From: Magicicada septendecula
Taxonomy: Eukaryota; Arthropoda; Insecta; Hemiptera; Cicadidae
Assembly (NCBI GenBank): GCA_034769895.1
Contig: CM068369.1
Span: 151,219,574-151,283,573, forward strand
Direction of reading: 5' to 3'
DNA length: 64,000 nucleotides
Shown: positions 47,022 to 59,455 of the stretch, piece after piece
Position numbering within the stretch: the first letter of the stretch is position 1
How the letters are laid out: every line of letters starts with the position of its first letter
Translations under genes and position numbers: made by a program
Notes under the pieces: model-generated
What the model saw: only the letters and a program-made list of their open reading frames with translations
Told to the model about the DNA's origin: nothing
Database searches by the model: none

Positions 47022-48496
47022 TGTAACGTCACAGAACGTTCCATAAAGGAAATTAATTGCAAAGTAAATTATCATAAGAGGGAAGTGAGATGAACAGTAT
47101 CGAACCCAAGTAATCCAAAACATTTTGTAATATTGTCCGATAATTAATATCATTAACATGAAAAAACAACCAAGACTATGACTAAGACTCAAACCCCACA
47201 TATTTTGTTTAAGTAAAGAACAGTGTAAAACTGATAATGTACTATAAGAGAAACAGATAATCTCAGAAATGACCAAAATGAGGTCATGACATATTAAAAA
47301 TGTAACTCTGAATAGGGTACAAAAACTATTTATTGTGAATTAATGGACAAGATCTATTGTTATACTTTGTAATATGAATAAAATAAATGTATTATATGAT
47401 TTGAACACATCATTAAAAAGGATGTAAGTTAAAATAAAAAATATATAAATGTTATGACAAAAAACCAAGGTTTTGGAGTTGAGACCAATCACTCAGATTT
47501 TATGTGAAAATTAATTATTATAGAATTAATATAAAAACTATATAAATGTCAATTAGACAAAGACAAACAAATTATTTTAAATAGAGAAAGCTGTAAATTG
47601 ATTAGAAGTCAATTAAAATAATCAAAAACAGTGTTAAACTGAAAACATGTGATGAACATATAAAATTGTAATATTTATGAATTTAATGTTGTCAAAATGC
47701 AACAAAATTGTATTCTAAAGTTGAACCACAATATAAAGTAACTATACTTATATATATGACCACCTAAAACACTTTAACAGTCAAGTTATAAAACTATTTA
47801 CCTATACCATACCAGGCTAAGACCAAAAAAAAATCACAAAAATAGTCATATTTGACAGACTAATTGTAGAATATTAGAAGAAATAAAGGAAAAAGGTACA
47901 ATCCTATAATGTACAATGGAAACATACTTGCTCAATTGAAGACAAGCTTAATTCATAGAGAATTTTTAAATATAAAAGTGAAAATTGTCACGCCAAGAAA
48001 ATAACTCATCTGTGCAAAACAGTAAGATGCTAAGTAATATTACAGTAAAAATAAAATGTATTAGGATAAACCAGGTATTCCCAAAGATAAACAATATAAC
48101 AAACTCTAAGTGAGTACTACACAGTTGTACTACACATGTCAAACACCTTCAAACCACACAATGTTTGTAAAGCATCCCACTGATTTGTCTTGATGGTTCA
48201 AAGGAGTCACGTCCTGAGTATAAAGTCTTTTCATACATTAAATTCATGCTATTCAACTGACAAATAAAATTTTTATCAGCCGATGATTAATAAAAAACTT
48301 GTCAATAATTTTTTTTAACTCTGCAATTTTGTTTAATTTGGGTGTTAGTCCTTCAGACGACTTTTTATGAAAAGAAAAATCATTAAACATACGCTTTTTA
48401 CAATTCAAACTGTCTTGTTCACATTTTTTTATATAATTAATTTAACAACTAAAAAATCAAGTCTTAATAATAATAATTTCTTGGAACAAATATCCA
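47022..48496 (+). mobile_element. Gypsy array LTR b (mosaic middle LTR)
   Basis: 1475 bp, TGTAACG...CA. At offsets up to about 560 it shares variants with LTR c against LTR a (for example 47168, and A at 47581). Beyond about offset 880 it shares variants with LTR a against c, and like a it lacks the 1.24-kb block. It serves as both 3' LTR of copy 1 and 5' LTR of copy 2. Confidence 0.92.
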
Positions 48497-48498
48497 AG

Positions 48499-48787
48499 TG
48501 GCGCCCACATACACATATTAGCATAAGTTGTGTTTGCAGGACAACATCGTCGCAGAGAAACCAGCAATTAGTAAGTATTAAAAGTGCGCGGAGTGTAACA
48601 CCCGACATCACAACACAAAACAACACACGATTTCTCTTTGTTATAAAATTGACGAACCTAACAGTGGGACTTAGAAGATATCCCCTAGGGACAAACCACG
48701 CATACAAACTATTGGTTATAAATTGGCAGCCCAACTAGTGAGGCTTGAAAGGAAAGGATCAAGTCCGGCAACTATCAACAAATCAAG
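48499..48787 (+). other. Array copy 2: primer site and leader
   Basis: TGGCGCCCACATAC and leader, essentially identical to 40439-40727 including the splice-site-like motifs. Confidence 0.75.
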
Positions 48788-50779
48788 ATGCCGCAACCAA
48801 AAGGAAAGAAGGTGAAGAAAAATGTAGAACCCGAATTAAGTGTGGAAGATGGGGAGGCAGTGAAAGTCGAGGAAATAGAAATAGAACCGCCCACACTAGA
48901 AATTGAAAGACCAATACAAACGGGAGATGAATCAGAGGAACAAGCGGGAGAAAGACCCATACAAATGTGAGACCAAACAGAGAAACCCGAACCAGAAAAA
49001 GCAACAGGGAGCTTCGACATGAACGCAATAATGATGATTTCCAAAGAATGGAAGAAACAATGAACAAAAATACAGAATCCCTGAAGGAGGATAATAATAA
49101 AAATAGACAGGAAGACAAGGCAGAAATAAAAGGAAGTATAGAATCCCTGAGAAAAGATAGACAGGATGATAAGGAGGAGAATAATAAAAACAGACAGGAA
49201 GATAAGGAGGAATTAGACAAAAAAATAGAATCCTTAAGGGAATATATAACCGATAAGATCAATGACAATGGAAAAAAGCTGGAGCTATTTCAGGAGGAAA
49301 ACAAAAATATATAGAGTCCCTGAAAAAGGAAATTAGTGCAAATTATGAGACGGTAAACCAAAAAATCGATGATAGTAAAGTCGACAGTGACAGGAGGGTC
49401 GAGACAATGGCGAAACAGTTAGAAAGATTGCAGGAAGGAAATAATACCCGTTTTGAAACTATAGAGGAGCGAACCGTAGAGCCGAAACAAGATGTTAGAA
49501 CTCTGGATAATAAGGTAAGGCAAAACCAAGACGAAATTACGCAGAAGGTAGGAGAAGTCCGGGAAGACGTTAGCGAGAGAATACAAAGAACGTATGACAT
49601 AGCTAACAGGTTGGACGATCAGATAAAAACCAATAGAAATAATATACAGGAAATAGATCAGAGGGAGAAAACCTGCAAGAGAGATTAGAAGCGCTGAGGG
49701 ACACACCGATATTGAATACCCATACGTGTCACATCGAAAACAGGGAGGTAATTAACTTCCAAAATTATCGCCGGAACCCTATGAAAATTTTGGAGAGGAT
49801 GGAAGAGTTCATCGAAAGGAATAGGGAAACAAGATGGGATAGAATAAGGGAAATGTTAGACGAAACATTCCGAAATACGGGGGATAATTGGTGGATAGCG
49901 GTACGACCCGAAATAAAAAACTTGAACGAATTCAAACGCCAATTCAAAGGAAAATATTGGTCAGAAACAGCGCAAAACAAAGTGAGAATGGACATATTTT
50001 ACGGGAAATACGACGCGTCCAAGGGACAATCCCCAACATCATATTTCCTGGGAAAGATATGTTTGGCACGAAAATTAATACCGCCAATCCCGGAAGAATG
50101 TTTGGTGAGACAGTTAGCTGGACACTATATCTACGGTATTAAAGATGCATAATTATACCAGCAACTTAGTAAAATTACTGACCTAGCTAAGCTATTAGAG
50201 AACTGCGAGTCTGCGGGAAACTTTCAAGACTACCAACCCCCCAATCGTAAGGTAGACTATTATAATAGTAACAACGGGCCAAATCGGAATGGAAGCGGAA
50301 ATGGTAATAATTTTAACCCGAACAACCAGAACAATAACACCCCACTAAATAGCCGAAATAATAGTAATCAAGGTCCGAATAACCGTAACCATCCGGGACC
50401 AAAACGAAATAATTACCCCGAAAATAATTACCATAGGAACAGCTATCAGGGAAATAATTATCGCGGCAATAATTATAGAGGAAATAATTATAGTCAAGGA
50501 AATAATTATCGGAACGGAGGTAATCAAGGAGGAGGTGATAGAAGAAATCAGGAGTACAGACCCCAGGTAAACTATACGATGGCTAATAGTCAATGACCAT
50601 ACCAACACAATTTACCGACTTACGTATATTACCCACAGCAGACGCAAGGTAACCAAAGTAATACAACAAATAGCCGAGCCATTAGTGGTAACCCAGAGGT
50701 TAGACAGGAACCACAAACAAGTCAGCAACCCAATGTTCCGGGAGACCGGGCAAATGAGACAGGTGCTCATTTAAACTAG
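48788..50779 (+). pseudogene. gag: Array copy 2 gag
   Basis: Same organisation as 40728-42719 at an offset of 8060 bp, with the same stops (TGA 48968-48970, TAA 50150-50152, TGA 50594-50596) and the same frame changes. Only two residue differences were noticed in the coiled coil: Met to Leu after GSIES, and Arg to Lys in ITDRIND. Sharing every lesion means the copies separated after the gene was already dead. Confidence 0.85.
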
Positions 50780-50814
50780 ACGCGGCAGTGAAAAAGGAAG
50801 ACAGCCCTTCACTG
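50770..50814 (+). promoter_or_regulatory. -1 programmed ribosomal frameshift signal, copy 2
   Basis: TTTAAAC at 50770-50776, TAG at 50777-50779, and the stem arms CAGTGAA 50786-50792 and TTCACTG 50808-50814; identical to copy 1. Confidence 0.8.
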
Positions 50815-51900
50815 ATCCAATATTATGGGGTAACTGGACGAAAAAATAGACAGGACGAAGACAGGACAATGACATTGAGAACAAATAATTATCTCAGAGA
50901 TATTAGGGAGGAATTGTTAGAAGAGAGGGATAATATAGTTGAAAATCATAATAAAGGGAATAATGGGATAGTACAAATTAAGGCAGATATAAATGGTATA
51001 GATGCAACATTACTAATTGATACAGGATCAAACGTATCGTTAATAGACAGTGTGGAGTTAAAAACAATTAAACAGAATAGTAATCTACCCATACCCACTC
51101 TGCCTATAAATAACATTATACTAGTCGGAGCGACGGGAAGGCAGAATAAATCTATAAAGAAACAGGTGTCATTAGAGATGACCAGTAATGGTGTAACGTT
51201 GCCAATAGGATTATTAGTAGCGAACAATTTACCCATGAGTATCCTAATAGGCTGTGATATACTTAGGCCATATAAAGCGATAATAAATTTAGACAGTAAG
51301 GTAATAACGTTAAAGACGAATGAGGGAATTTGGACCAATAAGTTAATTGATACCCAAGGGAATAGTACAAGTAATGCACATTATCAAGCCATTGTAAATC
51401 ATTATTATTGTGCCGATCGACCACTAAACATGCCCTTATATCAGGAGGATAACCCAGAAGTATGGTTAGAGAAATTGGAAGAAATAAGGGAATTCCAAAG
51501 GACGAAAGCAAGGGGTCAGATTAGCGAAGCACAGGTTGAACGATTGATTACTGTGTATAATAATTACCGACATATCTTTTCAAATGCTCCAGGCAAAGTC
51601 AGAAATTATCAATGCACCATCAAATTTAAAACCCCTGTAGAATTTAACAAAAAATCATATCCGATTGCTTACTCACTAAAAAATGAAGTTAGGGAGGAAC
51701 TGAACAGGATGATAGAGGACGACATAATTGAATATAGTCATTCGCACTATACTAGCCCAATCATAGCTGTGCCGAAAAAGAATGGACAGGTGCGTATATG
51801 CCTCGATGCTACGGAGATTAACAAGATGATTGTTAACGACCGCACATCCCCTGGGGAGATAGAAGAAATACTAAAAAGTTTCACGGGACAAGGTATATAA
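50777..51900 (+). pseudogene. pol: Array copy 2 pol: protease and RT N-terminus
   Basis: Identical in translation to 42717-43840, with DTGS protease near 51020 and RT N-terminus, ending at the same frameshift-induced TAA (51898-51900). Confidence 0.92.
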
Positions 51901-52439
51901 GTTCATGGGATACAGTATGCGGCTACTGGCAGGTAGAACTCCACCCAGATAGTAGGAAATATATGGCATTCATATTTGAAGGCAGAAACTATCAATTCAA
52001 GCGATTACCCTTTGGTCTAATTAATTCAGTGGCGGTATTTGCAAAAATAATGGACAGGATATTGGGACAGGAAGTGCTGAAATTTACGACAGTATACGTC
52101 GACGATCTACTGGTAACTTCAGCTAATTGGGATGACCATTGCAATAGGGTTGAACAGGTGTTAGAGAAGCTATCCGAGAATAATATTACCCTCAAATTAG
52201 ATAAATCACAGTTTATTGCAGACGAGGTAAAATTTTTAGGTTTTAATCTAACCGAGCAAGGGATTACTCCATCCAAAGAGAAAGTAGAGGCAGTACAGAA
52301 GTTCCCCATCCCAAAAAACAGGAAACAGCTTCAATCATTTTTAGGAATCTGTAACTATTACAGGAAGTTTCGGTCCAATTATTCAGAACTAACTGCCAGG
52401 TTTCAAAAGCAGTTATCAGCTAAAGACAAATGGACTTGA
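51901..52439 (+). pseudogene. pol: Array copy 2 pol: RT catalytic core
   Basis: Identical in translation to 43841-44379; the VYVDDLLVTS box lies near 52092-52121 and the same TGA stop at 52437-52439. Confidence 0.93.
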
Positions 52440-54178
52440 GGACCAGAACAAGATGGTGTGCTCACTCTGATAAAGGAGAAATTTTTAGAAGCAGTTATGT
52501 TACATCACCCCAACTTTACGAAGCCATTTTATATGAATTGCGATGCCAGTAATGTAAGTTTAGGGGCAGCCTTATATCAGGAAGATCAGGGTGGAAACCA
52601 TTTAGTGATTAGCTTCGCCAGCCGCGTGCTGAACAGTTGCGAACGAAACTACAATACCACTGAAAAAGAGTTATTGAGTGTAGTTTTCGCATGCGGTAAA
52701 TTTCGAACGTATATATTAGGATACCCCATCACGGTTAGGAGTGATCACAAATCAATCTCGTTTTTAAAACATTGTAAGCTAAATCATGGAAGGCTGACGA
52801 GATGGGTTTTGGCCCTACAGGAATATAATATCACGTGGGAATATATACCAGGCAAGCAAAACATAGCAGCCGACGTCCTATCCCGCATCAATTTACAAAA
52901 CCAGACATTTGACGGCGAAAAGGAACAAATAGCGAAGGTATATCATATCATTAAAAGCAGGGAGGATTTAAAAAATATTTTAAAAGATGTGAAGGCACAA
53001 CAAGAGGCCGACCCAAAATTAGGAAATATTAGGAAAAGGGTACTGGAAGGCGATGAAGTTATAAATAAATATTACTGTATACACGACGATATTTTGTTTA
53101 TAAGGAATACCCCACACCATGAGAATTGGAAGTTAGTAATTCCACCAGGGATAGAGAGGCCACTAATCATTGATTATCACGATAGATACGGACACATGGG
53201 TGCCCTCAAGGTAAGGAAAGCGTTGGAAGAGCAAACATACATCAAAGGGATGAATAAAAAAGTGCAACAGGCGATACAGTCATGTGATATTTGTCAGAAG
53301 GTAAAATGTAATAACGAGAGAAAGGAAGGGGTCATGATACCCATAACATCCACCGAAAAATTAGAAAAGGTATTTCTCGATATCTGTGGACCATTTCCAC
53401 GCAGCGGTGGAAGGCACAGGTATAAATTCATCGTAATTATTTTTGATCATTACACCAAATATACTAAGCTTTATCCAATAACTAGGGCTACGACAAAGAA
53501 AATTATAGAAATTATAATAGAACGGCATATAATGGAGGTAGGCAGACCATATTCTATAATTACAGACCACGGTACCCAATTTAAGGGGAAATTATGGAAG
53601 GAGAATCTTATAGAACACGAAATAAAGACGTATAAGACATCCGTGTATCACCGAAATAGTAATCCAGCCGAGAGAGTGTTGAGGGAAGTAGGACGGTTGT
53701 TGAGGACCTACTGCCATGATGAACAGAAGAGATGGCACGAATACTTAGCGTCAACAGAGGACTTTCTCAATTTATCCTATCATAATACAATAAAGGAGTC
53801 ACCGTACACAGTTATGTTCGAAAGACCCCCACCCCGGGAAATAAAGGAGATTATTAGTTTTCCCAGCGAACCTGAATATCACTTTGAAGGAACCAAATTT
53901 TGTAATAGAGTATTAGAAAAACGGAACAACAACGGAAGAAATATGCTCAATCCCAACCAAAGGCTATTAAGTATAAGGTAGGAGAAAAGGTGTTAATCCG
54001 GAATAGAGAATTGCCTAGTACTATACAAGGCATAACAAAAAAATGATTACTTTTATATACAGGACCTTTTACAATTACGAAAGGTAAAGGAAACAATACA
54101 TACGAGGTAACAGACACTGTCAATAACAAAATAAAGGGTACATATAATCAGGCGTCGTTGAGAAGGTACCATGAATGA
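52440..54178 (+). pseudogene. pol: Array copy 2 pol: RNase H and integrase
   Basis: Same domains and lesions as 44380-46118. One residue difference was noticed: a Ser in copy 1 (ERPSPREI) is Pro here (ERPPPREI). It ends at TGA 54176-54178. Confidence 0.93.
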
Positions 54179-55080
54179 ATACGTAAATCTACCAACTTAC
54201 CCGTACTTAGAAAGTAATAGATATTATTAATGAATAAGAATACGAGGACACCTTCCACCAAAGGCAGAAATATATATGTAAGATATAAATATATTTCCAA
54301 TAGCCAAGTCAACGTATATTTACCAACTTACCCGTACTTAGAGAAGGAGAGAAGGAAAGAAGGAAAAGACATAATTTAATTAAATGAACTATTGAACAAT
54401 CAAATAACAATTGATATTACTAAGGAGGAGAAATACTGTCATGTATTTGAAACTAAAAGGAAATGATAATTGAAAAAAAAAAGGAAACAGTGTGTTACAT
54501 AAGGAGGTAATGATGAATTTATAAATATAGCTATTGACAGCGAATGATTTTAAAAGATAATTTTACCTGCGGAGAACAGTATATTAATATAATTGAGAAA
54601 TAATCAGAAGAGATTAAGAAAGAGAATTTATGTGTAGAAGCCTATGATCTTTGAATATTATATTTTTTATTATTATTATTTGTTGCGAAAGTGCAATTAT
54701 AAGTACGTCTTATATATTTTCTGGACAGAGATGTGTTTCCTCTGATTTCAGTGGTTATAGTTAGGGAACGGCGGAGATTGGATTGTCAATGGGGCCCCTC
54801 TGACTCCGAACCCGCTATAAAAGTTAGGGAATTGTTAGGGAGTTATATCAAAGATTAAATAATTAACATCAAGGTAAAGGATGGGAAAAGGAGATATGGT
54901 AAAGATTGAGACATGGATAATGAGGTGGATTAATATATTAAAGGAGTAGTACAGGAATCTAATTATAAGATAAAAGAATGAAATATAAGGAAGATAATAA
55001 AAGGTTAATATAGAAATGATAATTTCATCAAAACTAAAGAAATGTTTTTCCCAAATTATCAATTTTAACGGAGAGGCATA
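54179..55080 (+). other. Array copy 2: noncoding 3' region before LTR c
   Basis: Near-identical to 46119-47021; the last bases read GGAGAGGCATA where copy 1 has CGAGAGGCATA. Confidence 0.7.
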
Positions 55081-56675
55081 TGTAACGTCACAGAACGTTC
55101 CATAAAGGAAATTAATTGCAAAGTAAATTATCATAAGAGGGAAGTGAGATGAACAGTATCGAACCCAAGTAATCCAAAACATTTTGTAATATTGTCCGAT
55201 AATTAATATCATTAACATGAAAAAACAACCAAGACTATGACTAAGACTCAAACCCCACATATTTTGTTTAAGTAAAGAACAGTGTAAAACTGATAATGTA
55301 CTATAAGAGAAACAGATAATCTCAGAAATGACCAAAATGAGGTCATGACATATTAAAAATGTAACTCTGAAAAGGGTACAAAAAACTATTTATTGTGAAT
55401 TAATGGACAAGATCTATTGTTATACTTTGTAATATGAATAAAATAAATGTATTATATGATTTGAACACATCATTAAAAAGGATGTAAGTTAAAATAAAAA
55501 ATATATAAATGTTATGACAAAAAACCAAGGTTTTGGAGTTGAGACCAATCACTCAGATTTTATGTGAAAATTAATTATTATAGAATTAATATTAAAACTA
55601 TATGTAAATGTCAATTAGACAAAGACAAACAAATTATTTTAAATAGAGAAAGCTGTAAATTGATTAGAAGTCAATTAAAATAATCAAAAACAGTGTTAAA
55701 CTGAAAACATGTGATGAACATATAAAATTGTAATATTTATGAATTTAATGTTGTCAAAATGCAACAAAATTGTATTCTAAAGTTGAACCACAATATAAAG
55801 TAACTATACTTATATATATGACCACCTAAAACACTTTAACAGTCAAGTTATAAAACTATTTACCTATACCATACCAGGCTAAGACCAAAAAAAAATCACA
55901 AAAATAGTCATATTTGACAGACTAATTGTAGAATATTAGAAGAAATAAAGGAAAAAGGTAAAATCCTATAATGTACAATGGAAACATACTTGCTCAATTG
56001 AAGACAAGCTTCATTCATAGAGAATTTTTAAATATAAAAGTGAAAATTGTCACACCCAGAAAATAACTCATCTGTGCAAAACAGTAAGATGCTAAGTAAT
56101 ATTACAGTAAAAATAAAATGTATTAGGATAAACCAGGTATTCCCAAAGATAAACAATATAATAAAATCTAAGTGAGTACCCAAAAACTCCCATATATAAT
56201 ACCGAAAAAGACAAATTATTGTAAAGGACCAGTGACAAAAAAAACCTAGGCCATATGTAATGCCTACACAAAAATAAAATTATTTATATGTTATATGTTT
56301 TAATATTTGTTTATTTTGTTATGAAAGGATAAATATGTTATGTATTAATGTTATAGCAAGACCCAAACAACTTCATAACATTTTAATAATTAGAGAATTC
56401 GAATTTTGTGCAAACACTACAAGGTAAGAATTGTATTATATGTTAATTTATTAGATTTAATTTGTTCAAAACCAATCGTGTATGGTATCATTGTATTCAG
56501 CTGAAAGCAGAGAATCCAAAAATAATAATGGCATGCAGATTGTAAGTAGTTCTGTAAAATTGTTTGACAAATACCAGAATAATTTCAGTAATATCCTTTA
56601 GTATGCAGAATAAGAAGTTTTTGTTCTAAAGCTTCTACGGAAGTCAAATTTGTTCTATGATGTTCCATTTGCATA

Positions 56676-56693
56676 TTCTCGAACGTTCCAGAA
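56676..56693 (+). promoter_or_regulatory. Four-unit heat-shock element in LTR c
   Basis: TTCtcGAAcgTTCcaGAA: four perfectly phased alternating units, the canonical binding pattern for heat-shock factor trimers. It lies about 235 bp upstream of the TATA box at 56927. By rough base-composition reasoning a perfect four-unit match is unlikely by chance in 64 kb. LTRs a and b lack this segment. Confidence 0.6.
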
Positions 56694-56926
56694 GAAAATT
56701 TTACTCAAAAATACCGGAAGTCCATGTTAAAAATTAAAACAATGAACCTTACAGAGTATATAAGGAAGACGAAATTTGACACAAAAAGACTTTATGCTTT
56801 GAATCCACAAGAGACACATCACCTACGAATCCGATCATCTCGTCCAAGGCGAAGTCGAAGAACAAGAATTCAACCCGAGAACACAGAAAGGCTTTTTCCC
56901 GTACATGACAAAAGACTGACTTAACC

Positions 56927-56934
56927 TATATAAG
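56927..56934 (+). promoter_or_regulatory. TATA box in LTR c
   Basis: CCTATATAAGGAG contains TATATAAG at 56927-56934. No clear TCAGTT initiator was found at the expected distance, so the start site is uncertain. It is probably the native LTR promoter of this family. Confidence 0.5.
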
Positions 56935-57796
56935 GAGTATATCGCTAATCGCTAACGTGTTGTTGAATAGAGCAGCAACACGCCATATTGAATTGAAACG
57001 CACACAGCCAGATATCCAGCGGCCCTGAAAAGGACCGATTTTAATAGAGAAAATCAAATTTGCTGGTATTTGCTAAGATAAACCGACTTTGACAAAATTC
57101 CCATAACAATTTACTGACACGAGCCTTCTACATTGAGTTTGGAACTAGCGCTGAGACGGCAGAATAGAGAAATCACGCAGTCAGCTGTTCGCCGCCGCCA
57201 GAATTCAAAGCATAGAAACAGTACGAATTTATTTCAATCGTGCGGAGTTTTAAAACCGTAATTTGACTTATAAATAATTACCAGTGCGTGAGGAACGTAA
57301 ACACGAAGAGGCGCAAGATTGGAATCGTCCCCAAGAACAGTGTCCAGTGAAGGAAATACTTACCCAACGGAACGTGAGTTGTTCAAAACTTAAAATCATT
57401 TTTACCTGGTATCCTTGTCACACAGTTGTACTACACATGTCAAACACCTTCAAACCACACAATGTTTGTAAAGCATCCCACTGATTTGTCTTGATGGTTC
57501 AAAGGAGTCACGTCCTGAGTATAAAGTTTTTTCATACATTAAATTCATGCTATTCAACTGACAAATAAAATTTTTATCAGCCGATGATTAATAAAAAACT
57601 TGTCAATAATTTTTTGTAACTCTGCAATTTAGTTTAATTTGAGTGTTAGTCCTTCAGACGATTTTTTATGAAAAGAAAGCTCATTAAACATACGTTATTT
57701 ACAATTCAAACTATCTTGTTCACATTTTTTTATATAATTAATTTTACAACTAAAAATCAATTCTTAATAATAATAATTTCTTGGAACAAATATCCA

Positions 57797-58022
57797 AGTG
57801 GCGCCCACATACACATATTAGCATAAGTTGTGTTTGCAGGACAACATCGTCGCAGAGAAACCAGCAATTAGTAAGTATTAAAAGTGCGCGGAGTGTAACA
57901 CCCGACATCACAACACAAAAAAACACACAATTTCTCTTTGTTATAAAATTGACGAACCCAACAGTGGGACTTAGAAGATATCGCCAAGGGACAAACCACG
58001 CATACAAATTATTGGTTATAAT
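57797..58022 (+). mobile_element. Truncated leader of a third array element
   Basis: After LTR c the primer site TGGCGCCCACATAC and about 215 bp of leader follow, with more substitutions than between copies 1 and 2 (for example CGCCAAGGG against CCCCTAGGG). Homology ends at about 58022, before gag would begin. So a third, older element body was once present or began here. Confidence 0.85.
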
Positions 58023-58109
58023 ATTTAGAATCATCTTTTTCATCCCTGGTATTGGGGTGGCTTATTTGTGTTGTAACAATATCGAACTGCTAAAGTAAGA
58101 CTAGACTGA

Positions 58110-58790
58110 GTTTTACAAGATGAAGACGATACGGGGGAGGAAGTCACAGGATTATCCCAACGAGTTGACTGCATAGAAGATGAAGAGCTTAAGGAAGCAT
58201 TATGTTATAGCAAGAGTAAGAAAGCTGCAGGAACAGACAACATAAATACAGTGCTCTACAAATATCTCCTAATGCAAGCAAAATATAGGTTTCTGACCAC
58301 TTTCTAACACTGTTGGAGACAAATAATCACACCATCAGACTCAAAAAAAGCTTTGATAGTCCCTATTTTCAAAAAAGGTACACGAACACAGTGTGAGAAC
58401 TATAGGGGCATTAGTTTACTCAATGCAGCATATAAAATATATGCCAAAATTATTAACAACAGATTAAGGCCTATTATAGACACCACCTTGCTCGAAGAGC
58501 AGTCAGGGTTTAGAAAAGTAAGATCGTGCTCTGTTAACATTTCTACATTAAAGCTGTCGGTAGAAAAGGAAAAAAAGTACGTCTTGAGACACATATGGTT
58601 TTTGTCGAGGCCTTTGAGAATGTGAGACGAAATAAGTTGTGGTATATCATGGACAGAAGAGGCGTACCAAACCACCTAATAGGTGTCATTAGCAGCATGT
58701 ACAGGAACACAGTGATTATTTTAAAAACTGAATCTGGTGAAGTCCTTAATGTAGTGACAAATAAAGCGAGCTGTATATTTTACATTATTG
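58110..58790 (+). pseudogene. LINE reverse transcriptase N-terminal half
   Basis: A broken upstream frame has DDEELKEALCY-like and KAAGTDNINTVLYKY blocks. The open frame at 58353-58625 reads IVPIFKKGTRTQCENYRGIS, LLNAAYKIYAKIINNRL and EEQSGFRKVRSC, the classical first RT motifs of jockey/RTE-like LINEs. A second frame (58595-58813) continues VEAFENVRRNKLWYIM and VISSMYRNTVI. It breaks off at VVTNKA, where the next RT motif would begin, so it is truncated at its 3' end. The RT would copy element RNA at nicked DNA; this piece cannot. Confidence 0.85.
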
Positions 58791-59104
58791 CTCAATTACA
58801 TAAAATGATATAATTATATACTATCCCTACAAACATTGTGAGATGAATTTTATTTTCTAGTCCCGCTTCTGTTGTAAACATCTTACAACGTTTTCTTAAT
58901 TATTTAATTAAATTAATCTGTTCTAAACATTCTCTGCCATTGTTGGTGTAAAACAGACTAGAAACGCTTACTTGTATTTTCTACTTCATCAATAATATAG
59001 TAAGCACAGACAGTGTTTACGCATTTGTTACGTGTTATTAACTGGAAATCTAAATATATATTTATATAGACTGTTTGTAAGGCTATTTGTTGTATTTACT
59101 TTTC

Positions 59105-59455
59105 AACAATCGTCGTCTTCGTCGTCGTTACTTCACGCTGTAGTCTTATAGTATTTTTCGTTTTTACTGCAGCCATCTCTTCCAGGGCCTACCCACAGAT
59201 CTTCTGCCAACTGGTTTTAGTCTACAGCGCGCTACTAGCCTCTTGTTGTCCATTCTGTAGACGTGCTCCATCCACTGTGCTCTCGTTCTTCTGTCTTATC
59301 ATTGATGGAGAACATACGCAGTTCAGCCCTTATATGTTCGTTACGCATTCGATCCCTTAGGCACGTGCCTTAAAAAATGTTTTTCAGCGGTTTGTATACG
59401 TTGCTTTTCTTTCCCAGTTATCGTCCATGTTTCACTAGCAAACATAAGAACAGGT
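59105..59455 (-). pseudogene. LINE ORF2 C-terminal remnant, minus strand
   Basis: Reading the minus strand from about 59455, frames give SETWTITGKES, RDRMRNEHIRAELRMFSIND, then STVDGARLQNGQQ and further broken blocks. These resemble the GSETW...RNE.IR.EL....I.D...RW..HV.RM series at the C-terminus of insect LINEs. Several stops and frame changes interrupt it. Orientation is opposite to the 58110 fragment, so it is a separate insertion. Confidence 0.55.

Larger units (their letters stand above)
55081..57796 (+). mobile_element. Gypsy array LTR c (long form)
   Basis: 2716 bp. The first ~500 bp are close to LTR b. After that it diverges, and 56180-57419 (about 1.24 kb) has no counterpart in LTRs a or b; the shared sequence stops at GTGAGTAC and resumes at ACACAGTTGTACTACAC. 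No target-site duplication flanks the extra block, so it is more likely original LTR sequence deleted from a and b than an insertion in c. The extra block holds a heat-shock element and a TATA box. A 66-codon frame at 56724-56924 has no recognised domain. Confidence 0.85.

Noticed and set aside
56724..56924. 66-codon frame inside LTR c
   Set aside because: Lies between the heat-shock element and the TATA box, with no domain; likely chance in regulatory DNA.
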